From the NCBI RefSeq assembly GCF_000153485.2, contig NC_018721.1, positions 620,001 through 684,000 of the forward strand: a stretch of DNA of 64,000 bases. Direction: 5' to 3'. This DNA comes from Psychroflexus torquis ATCC 700755. GTDB taxonomy: Bacteria > Bacteroidota > Bacteroidia > Flavobacteriales > Flavobacteriaceae. The notes under the pieces were generated by a model, which was given only the letters and a program-made list of their open reading frames with translations, had not been told where the DNA came from and made no database searches. A program made the translations under genes and the position numbers. Shown in pieces: positions 25,655-35,395 of this stretch; positions within the stretch are counted from its first letter, which is position 1, and the number at the start of each line of letters is the position of its first letter.

Positions 25655-27298
25655 TTAGTTGGAATATTTTTTAGGGGATACCCGATAGTTGGTATTTTGC
25701 TCAAAGAGTTTTGCATAACTAAACAAATCGGACTCTTTATAAGGTTGTGCTATAAAGGTAAGACCTTTAGGCTCTCCTTCAGACGTGTAGCCCATAGGTA
25801 TGGTAAGTCCGGGATATTTTGCTACAGCAGCTTGACCTGCATTATAATTATTGATCGATAGAATCGCATCTAACCTATTCACCAACATTGGGGCCTCAAA
25901 ATAAGCAACACCAGCTTTATAGAGTTGGTCTCTTATGTTTTGAAGCTCCTCATCAGATAAGTTTAAATCTTCGATCCCTTCAAACCTAGCTTGCCCGTAA
26001 GGGATTCTAACTAAATTATCTTCTAGGTTAAATTGAATTACCTCAGCTGTAGATTTTACAGTAACATTTTCAGACGTATAGGCTTTTAAATAGTTGACAA
26101 GATCTATTTTCATATCTCCACTCAATAGTTGAGTAAAGCCTTCAAAATCCATAGGCTTGGGGTCGATTTCAATAAGTTCAGCACCTAATGTCTTGAGATC
26201 TTCAAGGGCTCTGAGGTATAAGGAATCTTCAAGATAACTGGTATACACGCCAAATCTTAAGTTCTTTAAGTCTGCTCTAATATCTATCTCCCAGGGCACA
26301 GAAGCGCCTGATTTTGCGAAGGCCATTGCTGAAAACACAATAGAATTATCCCTTATGGTTTTGGTTATAGGTCCAGGAGTGTCCAATGTACTCGAGATGG
26401 GCACAATCCCTTCCTGACTCAAGACACCAACGGTAGGTTTTAGGCCTACAGACGATTGCTGACTTGAGGGTGAAAGAATGGAACCCGATGTTTCTGTCCC
26501 TATAGCAGCTACTGCATAGTTGGCAGCAACACTCACCGCACTTCCAGAGCTAGATCCTCCGGTATCAAAGATCCTAAGTCCGTATGGATTTAAGGTCTGG
26601 CCACCGACAGCACTATATCCGTTTGGACAGCCATCGCAAAGGAAATTGGCCCACTCACTTAGGTTGGCTTTTCCCAAAATAAGAGCGCCATGAGATTTTA
26701 AATTGGTGACAATCTCTGCATCGGTTTTGGTTTGGTTATTCATTAAGGCCATTGCACCAGCTGTAGTGATCATATTTTTGGTATTGATATTATCCTTCAA
26801 TAAGATGGGCATCCCATAGATAGGATGTTTCTCTTTGGCTTGAAGCGCATCTAGATCTTCCGCTTGAGCCACCACCTTGGGATTGATGGAGATAATCGCA
26901 TTAAGCGCCAAGTCTTTGTTAGTCTCGGTATCTGCAATCCGGAATAGATACCATTGCGTTAAACTCTTATAAGTAAGAGTTCCCTCTTCAATATGATTTT
27001 GAATTGAAGTAATGTCTTGGTCTAAGATGTAAGGCATAAGCTTAACGTACTGATCTTTAGAAAAGCCATTAAGTTGAGAGCTGATGGTTTCTAAAATTGC
27101 ATTCCGATCGGAAACTTTAGACTGTATAAGTTGATAGCGCAAACGCTCCGATGCGCTGTCGGCACTAGAGTCTATTAAACCCGTTTCATCATAAGGTACC
27201 CAAGCCTCAAATTCTGGAGCAGAATTATGTTTACAAGCGCTTAGACTTAAAATAAAAAGGATAATAATAGGAAGTGAATTAAACTTAAACTGGCACAT
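25655..27298 (-). CDS. Amidase-signature enzyme, lipoprotein
   Basis: The 547-residue protein carries a lipoprotein signal with lipobox SLSAC (about residues 17-21). The amidase signature is clear: catalytic lysine in [10 protein letters not shown], the glycine/serine loop [20 protein letters not shown] and the TETSGSI element, giving the Ser-cisSer-Lys triad. It hydrolyses carboxamides; the natural substrate is not predictable. The long N-terminal region before the amidase fold (about 25-125) is usual for the exported Bacteroidota type. It probably heads an operon with the S9 peptidase. Confidence 0.88.
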   Translation of the reverse strand: MCQFKFNSLPIIILFILSLSACKHNSAPEFEAWVPYDETGLIDSSADSASERLRYQLIQSKVSDRNAILETISSQLNGFSKDQYVKLMPYILDQDITSIQNHIEEGTLTYKSLTQWYLFRIADTETNKDLALNAIISINPKVVAQAEDLDALQAKEKHPIYGMPILLKDNINTKNMITTAGAMALMNNQTKTDAEIVTNLKSHGALILGKANLSEWANFLCDGCPNGYSAVGGQTLNPYGLRIFDTGGSSSGSAVSVAANYAVAAIGTETSGSILSPSSQQSSVGLKPTVGVLSQEGIVPISSTLDTPGPITKTIRDNSIVFSAMAFAKSGASVPWEIDIRADLKNLRFGVYTSYLEDSLYLRALEDLKTLGAELIEIDPKPMDFEGFTQLLSGDMKIDLVNYLKAYTSENVTVKSTAEVIQFNLEDNLVRIPYGQARFEGIEDLNLSDEELQNIRDQLYKAGVAYFEAPMLVNRLDAILSINNYNAGQAAVAKYPGLTIPMGYTSEGEPKGLTFIAQPYKESDLFSYAKLFEQNTNYRVSPKKYSN

Positions 27299-27576
27299 GA
27301 ATAAATTTTAAAAATGATGTTTGGGCCCTAAAAATAGCACAATTTTAGGATTCAATTGGTTTCAATTCAATTATTTAAGTCAAAACCTACTTAATAATAA
27401 GTATTGTATAATCTTAATATTATCCCTATTTTTATGGAATATTTTATAATATACTAATTTTGATTGTTAGAAAACGCTTTTTGTTACTTTTTCATCCCTA
27501 ATCTTGGTAACTCTATATCAGGGTGTTTTTGAATTTAATCAATTTTTTAACCTTAACCTATTTTAAGCTTTTGATT

Positions 27577-27927
27577 ATGAAACGACTGAATCTTCTAGAA
27601 ATATTAAAGAAAAAGTATCCCAACAGCATTAACCCCAAACTCATTTATGTAGGGCTCTTCCAAACGTCTAAAGACGTTTTTCTAGAGAAAATACTCGATA
27701 ACGAACCGGAACGTTTGGTACAGCATAATCTGGAGCAGATTTACGATAAAGAGTTGGTGCACTTTCAACCTATTCTCCAAGGCTGCCTTTTTAACCCACT
27801 TATTCCTATCGATGATAATGCCACTCGGTTTTTATTACATATGGATCCATTGAGTATTATGCTAAACTTTAAAGATGTTTTTACTGAAGACGCTACCGAT
27901 CGTCTATTTAAGTATATTGAAAATTGA
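27577..27927 (+). CDS. Hypothetical protein
   Basis: A 116-residue protein is read from ATG 27577; a longer frame from 27523 adds only a low-complexity hydrophobic stretch and is not preferred. No domain was recognised. It is a soluble, mixed alpha/beta-looking protein with IYVGLFQTSKDVFLEKIL and a C-terminal acidic segment. Codon usage is noticeably richer in G and C than the island downstream. It stands 35 bp before the serine hydrolase and may be cotranscribed with it. Confidence 0.5.
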   Translation: MKRLNLLEILKKKYPNSINPKLIYVGLFQTSKDVFLEKILDNEPERLVQHNLEQIYDKELVHFQPILQGCLFNPLIPIDDNATRFLLHMDPLSIMLNFKDVFTEDATDRLFKYIEN

Positions 27928-27962
27928 GAAAACTGCCGTAAAAACCCATAATCTTTTTTCTA

Positions 27963-29084
27963 TTGAAACTCAACCTATCTTACAAACTCATCATTTATAT
28001 AGTCCTTCTACAAAGTTTATCCTCCTGTAAAGTTGGACGGTTTATCGTTTATAATTTTGCAGATATCAACGACCATAAAAAATTTCCGTCAAGATCTATA
28101 GAAAAAGATTCCATCAGCTTCCAATTTACAGAGGCCAAAGTTTCCAAAATACCAGATTCTGTTACGGTTAGAAAAGAGAAGACCAGTTTTAAAACCTATC
28201 TAGAAGATAACGAAACCGTCGCGTTTTTAGTGATTAGAAACGACACCCTTCTATATGAAAACTATTGGTATGACTATAACCGCTCTTCTATTGTACCATC
28301 ATTTTCTATGGCCAAATCGGTAACCTCTATCCTTATAGGCATTGCGATAGACGAAGGACTTATCACTTCTGTAAACGAACCGGTAACCAACTATATTCCG
28401 GAGCTGAAAGACAATGGATTTAACGAGGTAAGTCTTGAGCATCTGCTCCAAATGACCTCTGGGCTAAAGTTTAACGAAGGCTACTACAATCCCTTTGGGA
28501 CGGTGGCTACCTTTTATTATGGGAGACGCCTTAGGAAAGCTGTGGAAAAGTTAGAACTTGAGAATCCTCCAGGAGTTGGGTTTAGCTATACTAGCGGCGA
28601 AGCACAATTGCTAGGCTTGGTTTTGGAACGAGCTCTCAACGGCCAGACCATCTCTTCGTATCTGGAAGAGAAATTGTGGAAACCTCTCCAAATGGAATAT
28701 GATGCTAGCTGGAGCATAGATAAAAAGAAAAACGGACTGGAGAAAACCTTTTGTTGCCTAAATGCCAGAGCACGTGATTTTGCCAAGCTGGGCCGACTCT
28801 ACCTCAACAAAGGAAACTGGAACGGACAACAGATTGTGTCTAAAGCATGGGTAGAGCGCTCTACAGCGATTGATACGACCAACGGGAGTTCTTGGGAGTA
28901 CCAATACCAGTGGTGGATCCCTACCAAAACCGGTGACTTTATGGCCGAAGGAATTCTAGGCCAGTATATCTACGTAGACCCCAAAACCAACTTGATTATT
29001 GTAAGACTGGGAAAAAGTAATGGTGATACTAATTTTGAAAATCTTTTTATAAATATGAGTTCATATTATAAAACGCAAAATTAA
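27963..29084 (+). CDS. Serine hydrolase (beta-lactamase class C family), lipoprotein
   Basis: The 373-residue protein carries a lipoprotein signal ending LSSC (about residue 22). The serine beta-lactamase/PBP fold is shown by the SxxK motif in FSMAKSVTS and the YxS/N-like motif in YTSGEAQ, so it is an esterase, D,D-peptidase or related hydrolase on the envelope. No ATG fits the signal, so TTG 27963 is the likely start. Base composition is higher in GC than the genes on either side, most strikingly compared with the island that begins 270 bp later. Confidence 0.82.
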   Translation: MKLNLSYKLIIYIVLLQSLSSCKVGRFIVYNFADINDHKKFPSRSIEKDSISFQFTEAKVSKIPDSVTVRKEKTSFKTYLEDNETVAFLVIRNDTLLYENYWYDYNRSSIVPSFSMAKSVTSILIGIAIDEGLITSVNEPVTNYIPELKDNGFNEVSLEHLLQMTSGLKFNEGYYNPFGTVATFYYGRRLRKAVEKLELENPPGVGFSYTSGEAQLLGLVLERALNGQTISSYLEEKLWKPLQMEYDASWSIDKKKNGLEKTFCCLNARARDFAKLGRLYLNKGNWNGQQIVSKAWVERSTAIDTTNGSSWEYQYQWWIPTKTGDFMAEGILGQYIYVDPKTNLIIVRLGKSNGDTNFENLFINMSSYYKTQN

Positions 29085-29352
29085 AAAGAATTCGTTTGTC
29101 TTGTAAGGGTTGCAGTAAATCTGTATTTTCATACTTGTATGTATAGTTGTGTTCCATGAAAAAAAGTCAACGAATATTAAAACATACCTTCTTTTGCGGC
29201 GAGTCATTTTAGTTTCTATCAGCCCACAAAATTAACTCAAAAGAGATAGAAGATCTTTTTTCTAACACTTAAACGAAATTGATGAAAAGCATAAGCCAAT
29301 TAAAAAACTGAATTTTAAGGCAACATAAATAGAGAACCGATATACTGAAAGA
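29085..29352 (+). other. Gene-free 5' flank of the Dnd-like island
   Basis: This 268-bp stretch lacks any convincing gene. A tiny frame starting at 29158 runs for only 18 codons. No consensus TTG/TAnnTTTG promoter was found with normal spacing. No tRNA and no integrase are present. It marks the change from the GC-richer serine hydrolase to the AT-rich island. Confidence 0.5.
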
Positions 29353-31557
29353 ATGACTATTGAAGAAATCTATAAAAAAGGAGAAATAAGTATTCGATCT
29401 TATAATGTTTGTCAGAATAACAAACTTTATTCTATTTCGGATTTAAATAAATATTACTACCAAAATAAATCTTTTCATGATCTACATAATTGTGGGAGAA
29501 GGTCAAATGAGGAATTAGTTGGGATATTTAACAAACATCAAAAAGAAAAACTTGAAGAGCTTGGAATTGAAACCCAAAAAGAAAAACCAATTTTTAAAAT
29601 AATTTTAGGACTGACAAGAGTTCAAAGAGAAGTAATTAATAGCTTAATTCTTGTGAATACTAAAAGCTTATCAGTGAGAAGCAGGAATGCAATATCATCG
29701 TACTTAAAAGGTAAGTTTACGATTAAATATTTTGCTGAGAAAATGTTACTTTCTGATAATTTCAATGTTAGTAAAATAAAGAATGTTGGGGCTAAATGTG
29801 TTCCTGAATTAGACAAATATATTTCTTCAATTAAAGGTTCTTTAGTTGAGGTATCTGAAACAAAAGATGAAAATTTTTTAATTGCATTAAAGAATAGATT
29901 TTTAATACAGCGTACTTATTTAAATTTAGATATACCAACTGAGATCCTTGAGTCAGAATCAATTTTTTTATTTGTAGATTATTTGGTGAGTGTAAATGCT
30001 CTTTTTAATCAAATTCAAACTGAAATATTTAAAAAATCATTTAAAATATACAAAAACCAAAAGGAGCTCACTTTAGATGAAATAGCAAAAGAAGTCGGGC
30101 TTTCAGCGGAAAGAGTGAGGCAAAGAAAAAAAGGGTTATTAGATGAGGTTTTTAATAAGCTATTGTTCACACAAAACTTCAATGATGATTTGTTCCAAAA
30201 ATACAACCTAGATATTACTTCAAACCATTTGGATGTAAATATGGATATAGTTGAAATAATTAACTCAAAAAATAAAACTAATTTATCTAAACAATTTATT
30301 ACTTATATACTATTTGCCTATTTATCTAATAGTTTTGCCTTAGTTGGAAATGTTGAAGATGTATTTCAACCAAAATACTTTAATGCCAGTAACAGGTATA
30401 ATTGGATAAATTTCTACATAATAAAAAAAGAACTGGTTTATGAAATTGATTTTAATGCTTTATTAAATGATATCGAAAGCAGAATAAATAATAAGATTGA
30501 AGAAACATATACTTTTAATTTTAAAAGTTATTTGTCAAAATTTTTAACTGACAACCAGATTAAAAGCCTGAACTTAATATTTCCAATTGCTGAAAAAATA
30601 ATTAATGATGAATTTGAATTATATCTAGATTTATATGAAAATATAATATTTAAAAGAAACACTGCAAGGCAAGTACACGAATACACATATGAGGCTCTTG
30701 AAGAATTAGGAAAGCCATCAAAAGTTAAAGTGATTTTTGAAAAGGTCATAGAACTTCATCCAAATTATGAAACAGAAGAAGCAAAAATCAGATCTTCTTT
30801 GAAACGCAGAAATGGCTTTATCTCTATTGGCAGAAAAAGTGTACACGGATTAAAAAAATGGGAAGATGAATTAGTAAATTTCAAGGGTGGTACAATAAGG
30901 AATATTGTAAAAGAGTATTTATCACTTTCTCCCACGCCAAAACATATTTCAGATATAACGGAATTCGTTTTAAAATATCGACCAAAATCTAATCAAAATA
31001 GTATTTTACAAAATTTAAAGCTTGATGAATCTGGTTTATATGTTTTTTTTAAAGGTTCAAATATTGGATTAAAATCAAAAAAATATCAAGCTGATTTCAT
31101 GAAAATACCAGATGTTAAAAAGCCTGAAAAAAAGACTTGGCAAGAAAGATTTGAAATGCTTGATAATTTTACAGCAATACAAAAAAGGCAACCCTGTTCA
31201 ACTGGAGTTCCTCCAAAAGAAATTAAGTTGTACCGCTGGCTTAATGTTCAAAAAAATAAACTAAATAAAGGTAAACTTGATAAAGATAAAGAAGAAGAAT
31301 TAAATAATTTACTTAAAAAACATCCAAGTATAAATGGTAAGCGTAAAGTGAACTCAAACGAAAAATACGAAGAACTAATTTCATTTGTTTCAACTAACCA
31401 TAGACTACCATCAGTAAGTAAAAATGGGGAAGAAAATTTATATCACTTTCTTTACAAACAACGTAAACTTTTTGATGCAAACGAACTTAATAGTAAAGAA
31501 GAAAATAAATTTATCGAAGTTGCAAAGCTTCATCAAAATATAAAATATGAAAATTAA
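29353..31557 (+). CDS. Multidomain DNA-binding protein: two RpoA-CTD-like domains, sigma region 4-like HTH, winged helices, helicase-associated repeats
   Basis: The 734-residue protein begins with two helix-hairpin-helix domains like the C-terminal domain of RNA polymerase alpha. The first spans about 3-57 and contains ISIRSYNVCQ and LHNCGRRSNEEL; the second spans about 95-155 and contains SVRSRNAISSYL and IKNVGAKCVPEL. Residues 239-262 form a sigma-70 region 4-like HTH (TLDEIAKEVGLSAERVRQRK). Two winged-helix-like units follow (about 446-515 and 516-590). The tail (about 600-734) holds two helicase-associated-type repeats (ERFEMLDNF..., YEELISFVSTNHRLPS). No enzymatic motif was seen. It is the first gene of a five-gene overlapping run with dndD- and dndE-like genes. 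A role in target recognition or regulation is inferred. Confidence 0.75.
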   Translation: MTIEEIYKKGEISIRSYNVCQNNKLYSISDLNKYYYQNKSFHDLHNCGRRSNEELVGIFNKHQKEKLEELGIETQKEKPIFKIILGLTRVQREVINSLILVNTKSLSVRSRNAISSYLKGKFTIKYFAEKMLLSDNFNVSKIKNVGAKCVPELDKYISSIKGSLVEVSETKDENFLIALKNRFLIQRTYLNLDIPTEILESESIFLFVDYLVSVNALFNQIQTEIFKKSFKIYKNQKELTLDEIAKEVGLSAERVRQRKKGLLDEVFNKLLFTQNFNDDLFQKYNLDITSNHLDVNMDIVEIINSKNKTNLSKQFITYILFAYLSNSFALVGNVEDVFQPKYFNASNRYNWINFYIIKKELVYEIDFNALLNDIESRINNKIEETYTFNFKSYLSKFLTDNQIKSLNLIFPIAEKIINDEFELYLDLYENIIFKRNTARQVHEYTYEALEELGKPSKVKVIFEKVIELHPNYETEEAKIRSSLKRRNGFISIGRKSVHGLKKWEDELVNFKGGTIRNIVKEYLSLSPTPKHISDITEFVLKYRPKSNQNSILQNLKLDESGLYVFFKGSNIGLKSKKYQADFMKIPDVKKPEKKTWQERFEMLDNFTAIQKRQPCSTGVPPKEIKLYRWLNVQKNKLNKGKLDKDKEEELNNLLKKHPSINGKRKVNSNEKYEELISFVSTNHRLPSVSKNGEENLYHFLYKQRKLFDANELNSKEENKFIEVAKLHQNIKYEN

Positions 31558-31729
31558 AGAAACTAAATTATCACAACTCCATGAGCTTAATAAAATATGC
31601 GATGATAATGGTGTCGATTTTGACTCACTTAAGGCACTATTAGACTCTCTTAAAACAAAGAAATTACTTTCGAAAAAAAACTATCATCAGCAATCCATAG
31701 ACGACACTATAAATAAAGCAATAAAATGA
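31547..31729 (+). CDS. Small protein of Dnd-like cluster (DNA modification system-associated small protein-like)
   Basis: The 60-residue helical protein begins MKIKETKLSQLHELNKICDD and continues with a leucine-patterned FDSLKALLDSLK, a KK pair and an amphipathic C-terminus (IDDTINKAIK). The pattern resembles short proteins of about 60-70 residues known to sit beside dndD-type genes, but I cannot confirm homology here. It overlaps the upstream gene by 11 bp and the dndD-like gene by 4 bp (ATGA), so it is translated in coupling with both. A cofactor or adaptor role is inferred from context only. Confidence 0.65.
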   Translation: MKIKETKLSQLHELNKICDDNGVDFDSLKALLDSLKTKKLLSKKNYHQQSIDDTINKAIK

Positions 31730-33828
31730 AATTCTCAAACGTTGAAATAAATAATTTCAGGCAATATTATGATAAAGTTAAAATAGACCTGACAACTAGT
31801 ACTGATCAAAACATTATATTAATTGGTGGTAAAAATGGTTATGGTAAAACAAACTTTTTAATTTCAGTAGTTTGGTGCTTGTATGGCAAATTAATAGAAA
31901 AGGTTGATGATAATTTTAAACAAGAAATAAGAAAAGAAAAAAACTATTCATCTTTTATGCAACAGTCCATTAACTGGACTGCAAAAAAAGAAAATAAAGA
32001 TACTTTTTCGGTAAGTCTAATAATTTCAGAAATTGAATTACCTGAATTAAATCAATTCAAATCAAATTCGGGATGCGTTAAAATTACTAGAAATTTTAAC
32101 GTTAGTACTATGGATGAGCAGCTTTCTATTTTAGATCCAATTTCAAATATTGAGGTTTTTGATGATGAAACTGATAAAATCAATTTTATAAATGATTATA
32201 TTATTCCAATAGATGCTGCAAAATTTGTCTTTTTTGATGCGGAAAAAATCTCTGAAATAGCCAATCTATCAATTAAAGAAGAAGGAGGTTTCATTAATGA
32301 TGCTTTAGGTAAAGTTTTAGGATTAGATATTTACGACACAATGATTGAAGATTTCGAGTTTTATATAAATTCTCTTAAAAAAGAAGGAGCTACTAAAAAT
32401 TTACAAGAACAAATTGTAGATAAGGAAAAGGCTATTCAGCTTTCTAACATAGATATAGACGGTCTTGAAGAAGAAAATGCAGAAAAACTTAAAGAAATAG
32501 ATGACTTAAAAAAGACAATAAGGCAATATAACAACCTAATATCTGAACATAGCAAACAGGGAAATTCGACTTTTGACAGAGAATCTATCATAACAGAAAT
32601 GGAAAAATTAAAAGAAAAAGAATTTGGACTTTCTCAAAAATTTACTGAATTAAGTGAGATTATTCCATTAACAATACTGACTGGAAAACTTGAAGAAGTT
32701 AATGAGCATCTTGAAATTCAACAAAAAAATGAATTATCACAAATTTCATCAAGAGAAAATTCTGAAAAAATAGAAAATTTTATTGAACTTCTATTTAACA
32801 AACCGCCTGAACCAGATAATTCTAGTATATCCCTTAGAGATAAACTTTTCTATTACGAGAAAGCTCAGAATTTGGGTTCAGAATTATTTAATAGCACTGA
32901 AGATTATATGCAACTAGAATTTGAACACGATCTTAATAATGCTGAAAAGAATTTAATTTCAGATTCTATAAACCTTGTTAGTTCACAATCAAAAGATTTA
33001 CTTGAGAAAACGATTGAAGAATTTAATGAAGTGAAAAATAAATTTTCTGACCTAAATAAGGCTTTGAGCAAGGTTGATGCTGACTTAGAAGATGAACTTA
33101 TTTTAGATTATTCTTCAAAGAAGGAAACCGCTGAATATAGAAGTGACCAACTCAAAGATGTGATTGGTAGAAATAAGCAAAAAACTGAAAGATTAAAAGA
33201 TAATATTATTCGTTTTAATCAACAGCTTTCTTTATTGGTTAAAAAAGTTGATGTAAACGCTCAAAACAAGCTTAAAATCAAAGAAAGTCAGAAATATATC
33301 AACGTATTAAACTCATTCCTTGAAAAACAGAAAGCTAAACATAAAGATACTTTAGAAAAATTGATTTTAAGTGAGTTGAAAATATTGATGCACAAACTTG
33401 GTAGCGATGAAAACATTAGTAAATTTATTGAGGATGTAAAAGTTACTATTTTAGCCTCAGGACAAGGGATGAAAATCACATTGTTAGATCAAGATGATAG
33501 CGAAATTAGGAAAGAGAGTCTGTCGTCTGGTGAAAAACAGATATATATATCTTGTTTAATAAAAGCAATATTAAACGAGTCAATTAACAGTTTACCTATT
33601 TTTATTGACACACCTCTTGGAAGACTCGACGAAGAGCATAGAGATAATATTACTAAAAAATATTATCCAGCACTTTCACAACAAGTAGTTTTATTTTCTA
33701 CTAATAGTGAAATTACTCCAAAACGCTATAAAGATATATTAAATAATATTTCAAAGTCTTATCTACTAGTTAATGATGGAGCAAACACTAATTTAAAAAC
33801 AGGTTATTATCAAGGCTATGAGAATTAA
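31726..33828 (+). CDS. DndD-like SMC/Rad50-type ATPase
   Basis: The 700-residue protein has ABC-type heads split by coiled coils. Walker A is GGKNGYGKTN (about 34-43). The ABC signature is LSSGEKQ (599-605), Walker B is LPIFIDTP (about 623-630) and the D-loop is GRLDEEH. Coiled coils span roughly 200-290 and 410-560. The closing stretch TPLGRLDEEHRDNI and LFSTNSEITPKRY match DndD of the phosphorothioation system. No CxxC zinc hook is present between the coils. DndD is an ATPase needed for sulfur insertion, but here no dndC or dndA accompanies it, so the activity may differ. It overlaps the next gene by 11 bp. Confidence 0.82.
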   Translation: MKFSNVEINNFRQYYDKVKIDLTTSTDQNIILIGGKNGYGKTNFLISVVWCLYGKLIEKVDDNFKQEIRKEKNYSSFMQQSINWTAKKENKDTFSVSLIISEIELPELNQFKSNSGCVKITRNFNVSTMDEQLSILDPISNIEVFDDETDKINFINDYIIPIDAAKFVFFDAEKISEIANLSIKEEGGFINDALGKVLGLDIYDTMIEDFEFYINSLKKEGATKNLQEQIVDKEKAIQLSNIDIDGLEEENAEKLKEIDDLKKTIRQYNNLISEHSKQGNSTFDRESIITEMEKLKEKEFGLSQKFTELSEIIPLTILTGKLEEVNEHLEIQQKNELSQISSRENSEKIENFIELLFNKPPEPDNSSISLRDKLFYYEKAQNLGSELFNSTEDYMQLEFEHDLNNAEKNLISDSINLVSSQSKDLLEKTIEEFNEVKNKFSDLNKALSKVDADLEDELILDYSSKKETAEYRSDQLKDVIGRNKQKTERLKDNIIRFNQQLSLLVKKVDVNAQNKLKIKESQKYINVLNSFLEKQKAKHKDTLEKLILSELKILMHKLGSDENISKFIEDVKVTILASGQGMKITLLDQDDSEIRKESLSSGEKQIYISCLIKAILNESINSLPIFIDTPLGRLDEEHRDNITKKYYPALSQQVVLFSTNSEITPKRYKDILNNISKSYLLVNDGANTNLKTGYYQGYEN

Positions 33829-35395
33829 AATAAGTAAAGAAAATGACGAGTTGTTATACAAGCTAAAAACATTATACAACTTTAAAAGTGAGGGTATAGT
33901 TCCTAGAATTGCATTTTCAAACAGTTTGTTATTAGGTAAAATATTTGATGCTGAAAAAGATGTTATTCCTAACTCTGACGGCAAAGAATTTCGAGATGAT
34001 AAAGCTATTTTTGGAAATGTTATAGGAAATGTCTCGAATACAATAATTTTTAAATCAGTTCTTGACCAACATTATGGTAGAAATACTTTTGAAGATGAAT
34101 TCATAAAATTATTTAAGCTTCATCTGAACCACGGTTTAGATATTTGGAATACTAAAATTGAAAAAGCTAACATATCCAAAGGTGACCACATTGACATTCT
34201 TTTAAAAGTTGTTAAAAACGGACTTGATTTGAGAAAAAGAATTGTCAAAACAAATGGCTCATCTAGTAACAAAAATATCAAAGAATTCAAAAGTCTATTA
34301 ACCTTTGATTTAGGTAAAACGGAAGAAGGTGAAAATATTAAAATTAGAATTAATGATTTAAGAGAGTTTGATAATAGAAATATTGCAATTGCTGGAATGG
34401 CAGGCTCTGGTAAAACACAATTAATTAAAGATATTTTATATCAAATTTCAAAAAACACAAACAATGAGCTAAAGTTCATTTTTTTTGACTATAAAGGAGA
34501 AGGGAATCCAGAGCAGTTAAAACCTTTTTTGGATGCTACTCAATGTAAATTTGTCGATATTGTGAACGATGGAGGAATTGAGTTTAATCCATTTTTATCT
34601 ATAAACCTTGACGAAAGACAAAAACCCTTTAGTATTCGGGCTTTTGTTGATACTGTATCTACTTTTGTTCCTAAAATGGGTGTTAGCCAAGAAAATATTT
34701 TAATTACTCTCATTAATAATTTGCTTGACAGAAAAAATGGTAGTTATCCAACAATTTTAGAATTGTTTGAGGAATTAGAAAACTACTACGAAGAAAATAA
34801 CATAAAACTAGATACTTTATATTCTATCGTACGTGATTTATCTACGAATGTTTTCAATTGTAATACTAAAAACCCTAATATTCTAGATAAAAGTTTATAC
34901 ATTAATCTTCCTCCAGCTCTATCTGACACATTAAGACAGTTAGTTGTGTTTTTATTATTGAGGTATTATAATTCTTATTTTAGTTCAACGAACGATTGTG
35001 AGCCGAAAGATAATATTTTCCCTTTACGCTATGTAATTGTTATTGATGAAGCTCACATCTATTTAAAAAATAAAAATGCACGTAAAGCGCTTGAAGAACT
35101 ATTGAGACTTTTAAGATCAAAAGGAGTAATTATTGTAATGCTTTCTCAAGGTGTTGAGGATTATAAAACCAAAGACTTTGATTTTGTATCACAAGTGAAA
35201 CTACCAATTTGTTTAAATGTTCAGAATAAAGACTATAAAGCGATTAGTAATTTCGTTGGAACACCAAGTAGTAAATACAAATTAGAGTCGGAAATTAAAA
35301 AATTAGAATCAGGGAAAGGGTTAATAAATATTGGAGAACCGAAAATAATTGAATTAAGACAATGGTGGAAAACTAAATTAGACGAAAATATATGA
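33818..35395 (+). CDS. DndE domain fused to HerA/FtsK-type ATPase
   Basis: The 525-residue protein combines two families. Residues 1 to about 130 match DndE (DUF1832): MRIKISKENDELLYKLK, SDGKEFRDDKAIFGN and KLHLNHGLDIW. DndE alone is usually 110-130 residues and binds DNA. Residues about 170-520 form a HerA/FtsK-like motor with Walker A GMAGSGKTQ (193-201) and Walker B VIVIDEAH (406-413). These are followed by IVMLSQGVEDY and a C-terminal GKGLINIGEPKIIEL strand typical of HerA-like ATPases. Joining a DNA-binding DndE module to a translocase suggests a DNA-tracking machine. It overlaps the dndD-like gene by 11 bp and the next gene by 4 bp. Confidence 0.8.
   Translation: MRIKISKENDELLYKLKTLYNFKSEGIVPRIAFSNSLLLGKIFDAEKDVIPNSDGKEFRDDKAIFGNVIGNVSNTIIFKSVLDQHYGRNTFEDEFIKLFKLHLNHGLDIWNTKIEKANISKGDHIDILLKVVKNGLDLRKRIVKTNGSSSNKNIKEFKSLLTFDLGKTEEGENIKIRINDLREFDNRNIAIAGMAGSGKTQLIKDILYQISKNTNNELKFIFFDYKGEGNPEQLKPFLDATQCKFVDIVNDGGIEFNPFLSINLDERQKPFSIRAFVDTVSTFVPKMGVSQENILITLINNLLDRKNGSYPTILELFEELENYYEENNIKLDTLYSIVRDLSTNVFNCNTKNPNILDKSLYINLPPALSDTLRQLVVFLLLRYYNSYFSSTNDCEPKDNIFPLRYVIVIDEAHIYLKNKNARKALEELLRLLRSKGVIIVMLSQGVEDYKTKDFDFVSQVKLPICLNVQNKDYKAISNFVGTPSSKYKLESEIKKLESGKGLINIGEPKIIELRQWWKTKLDENI

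Noticed and set aside
25644-25716. Longer start for the S9 peptidase (25716)
   Set aside because: It would add a non-signal extension overlapping the amidase gene, while ATG 25644 gives a clear signal peptide.
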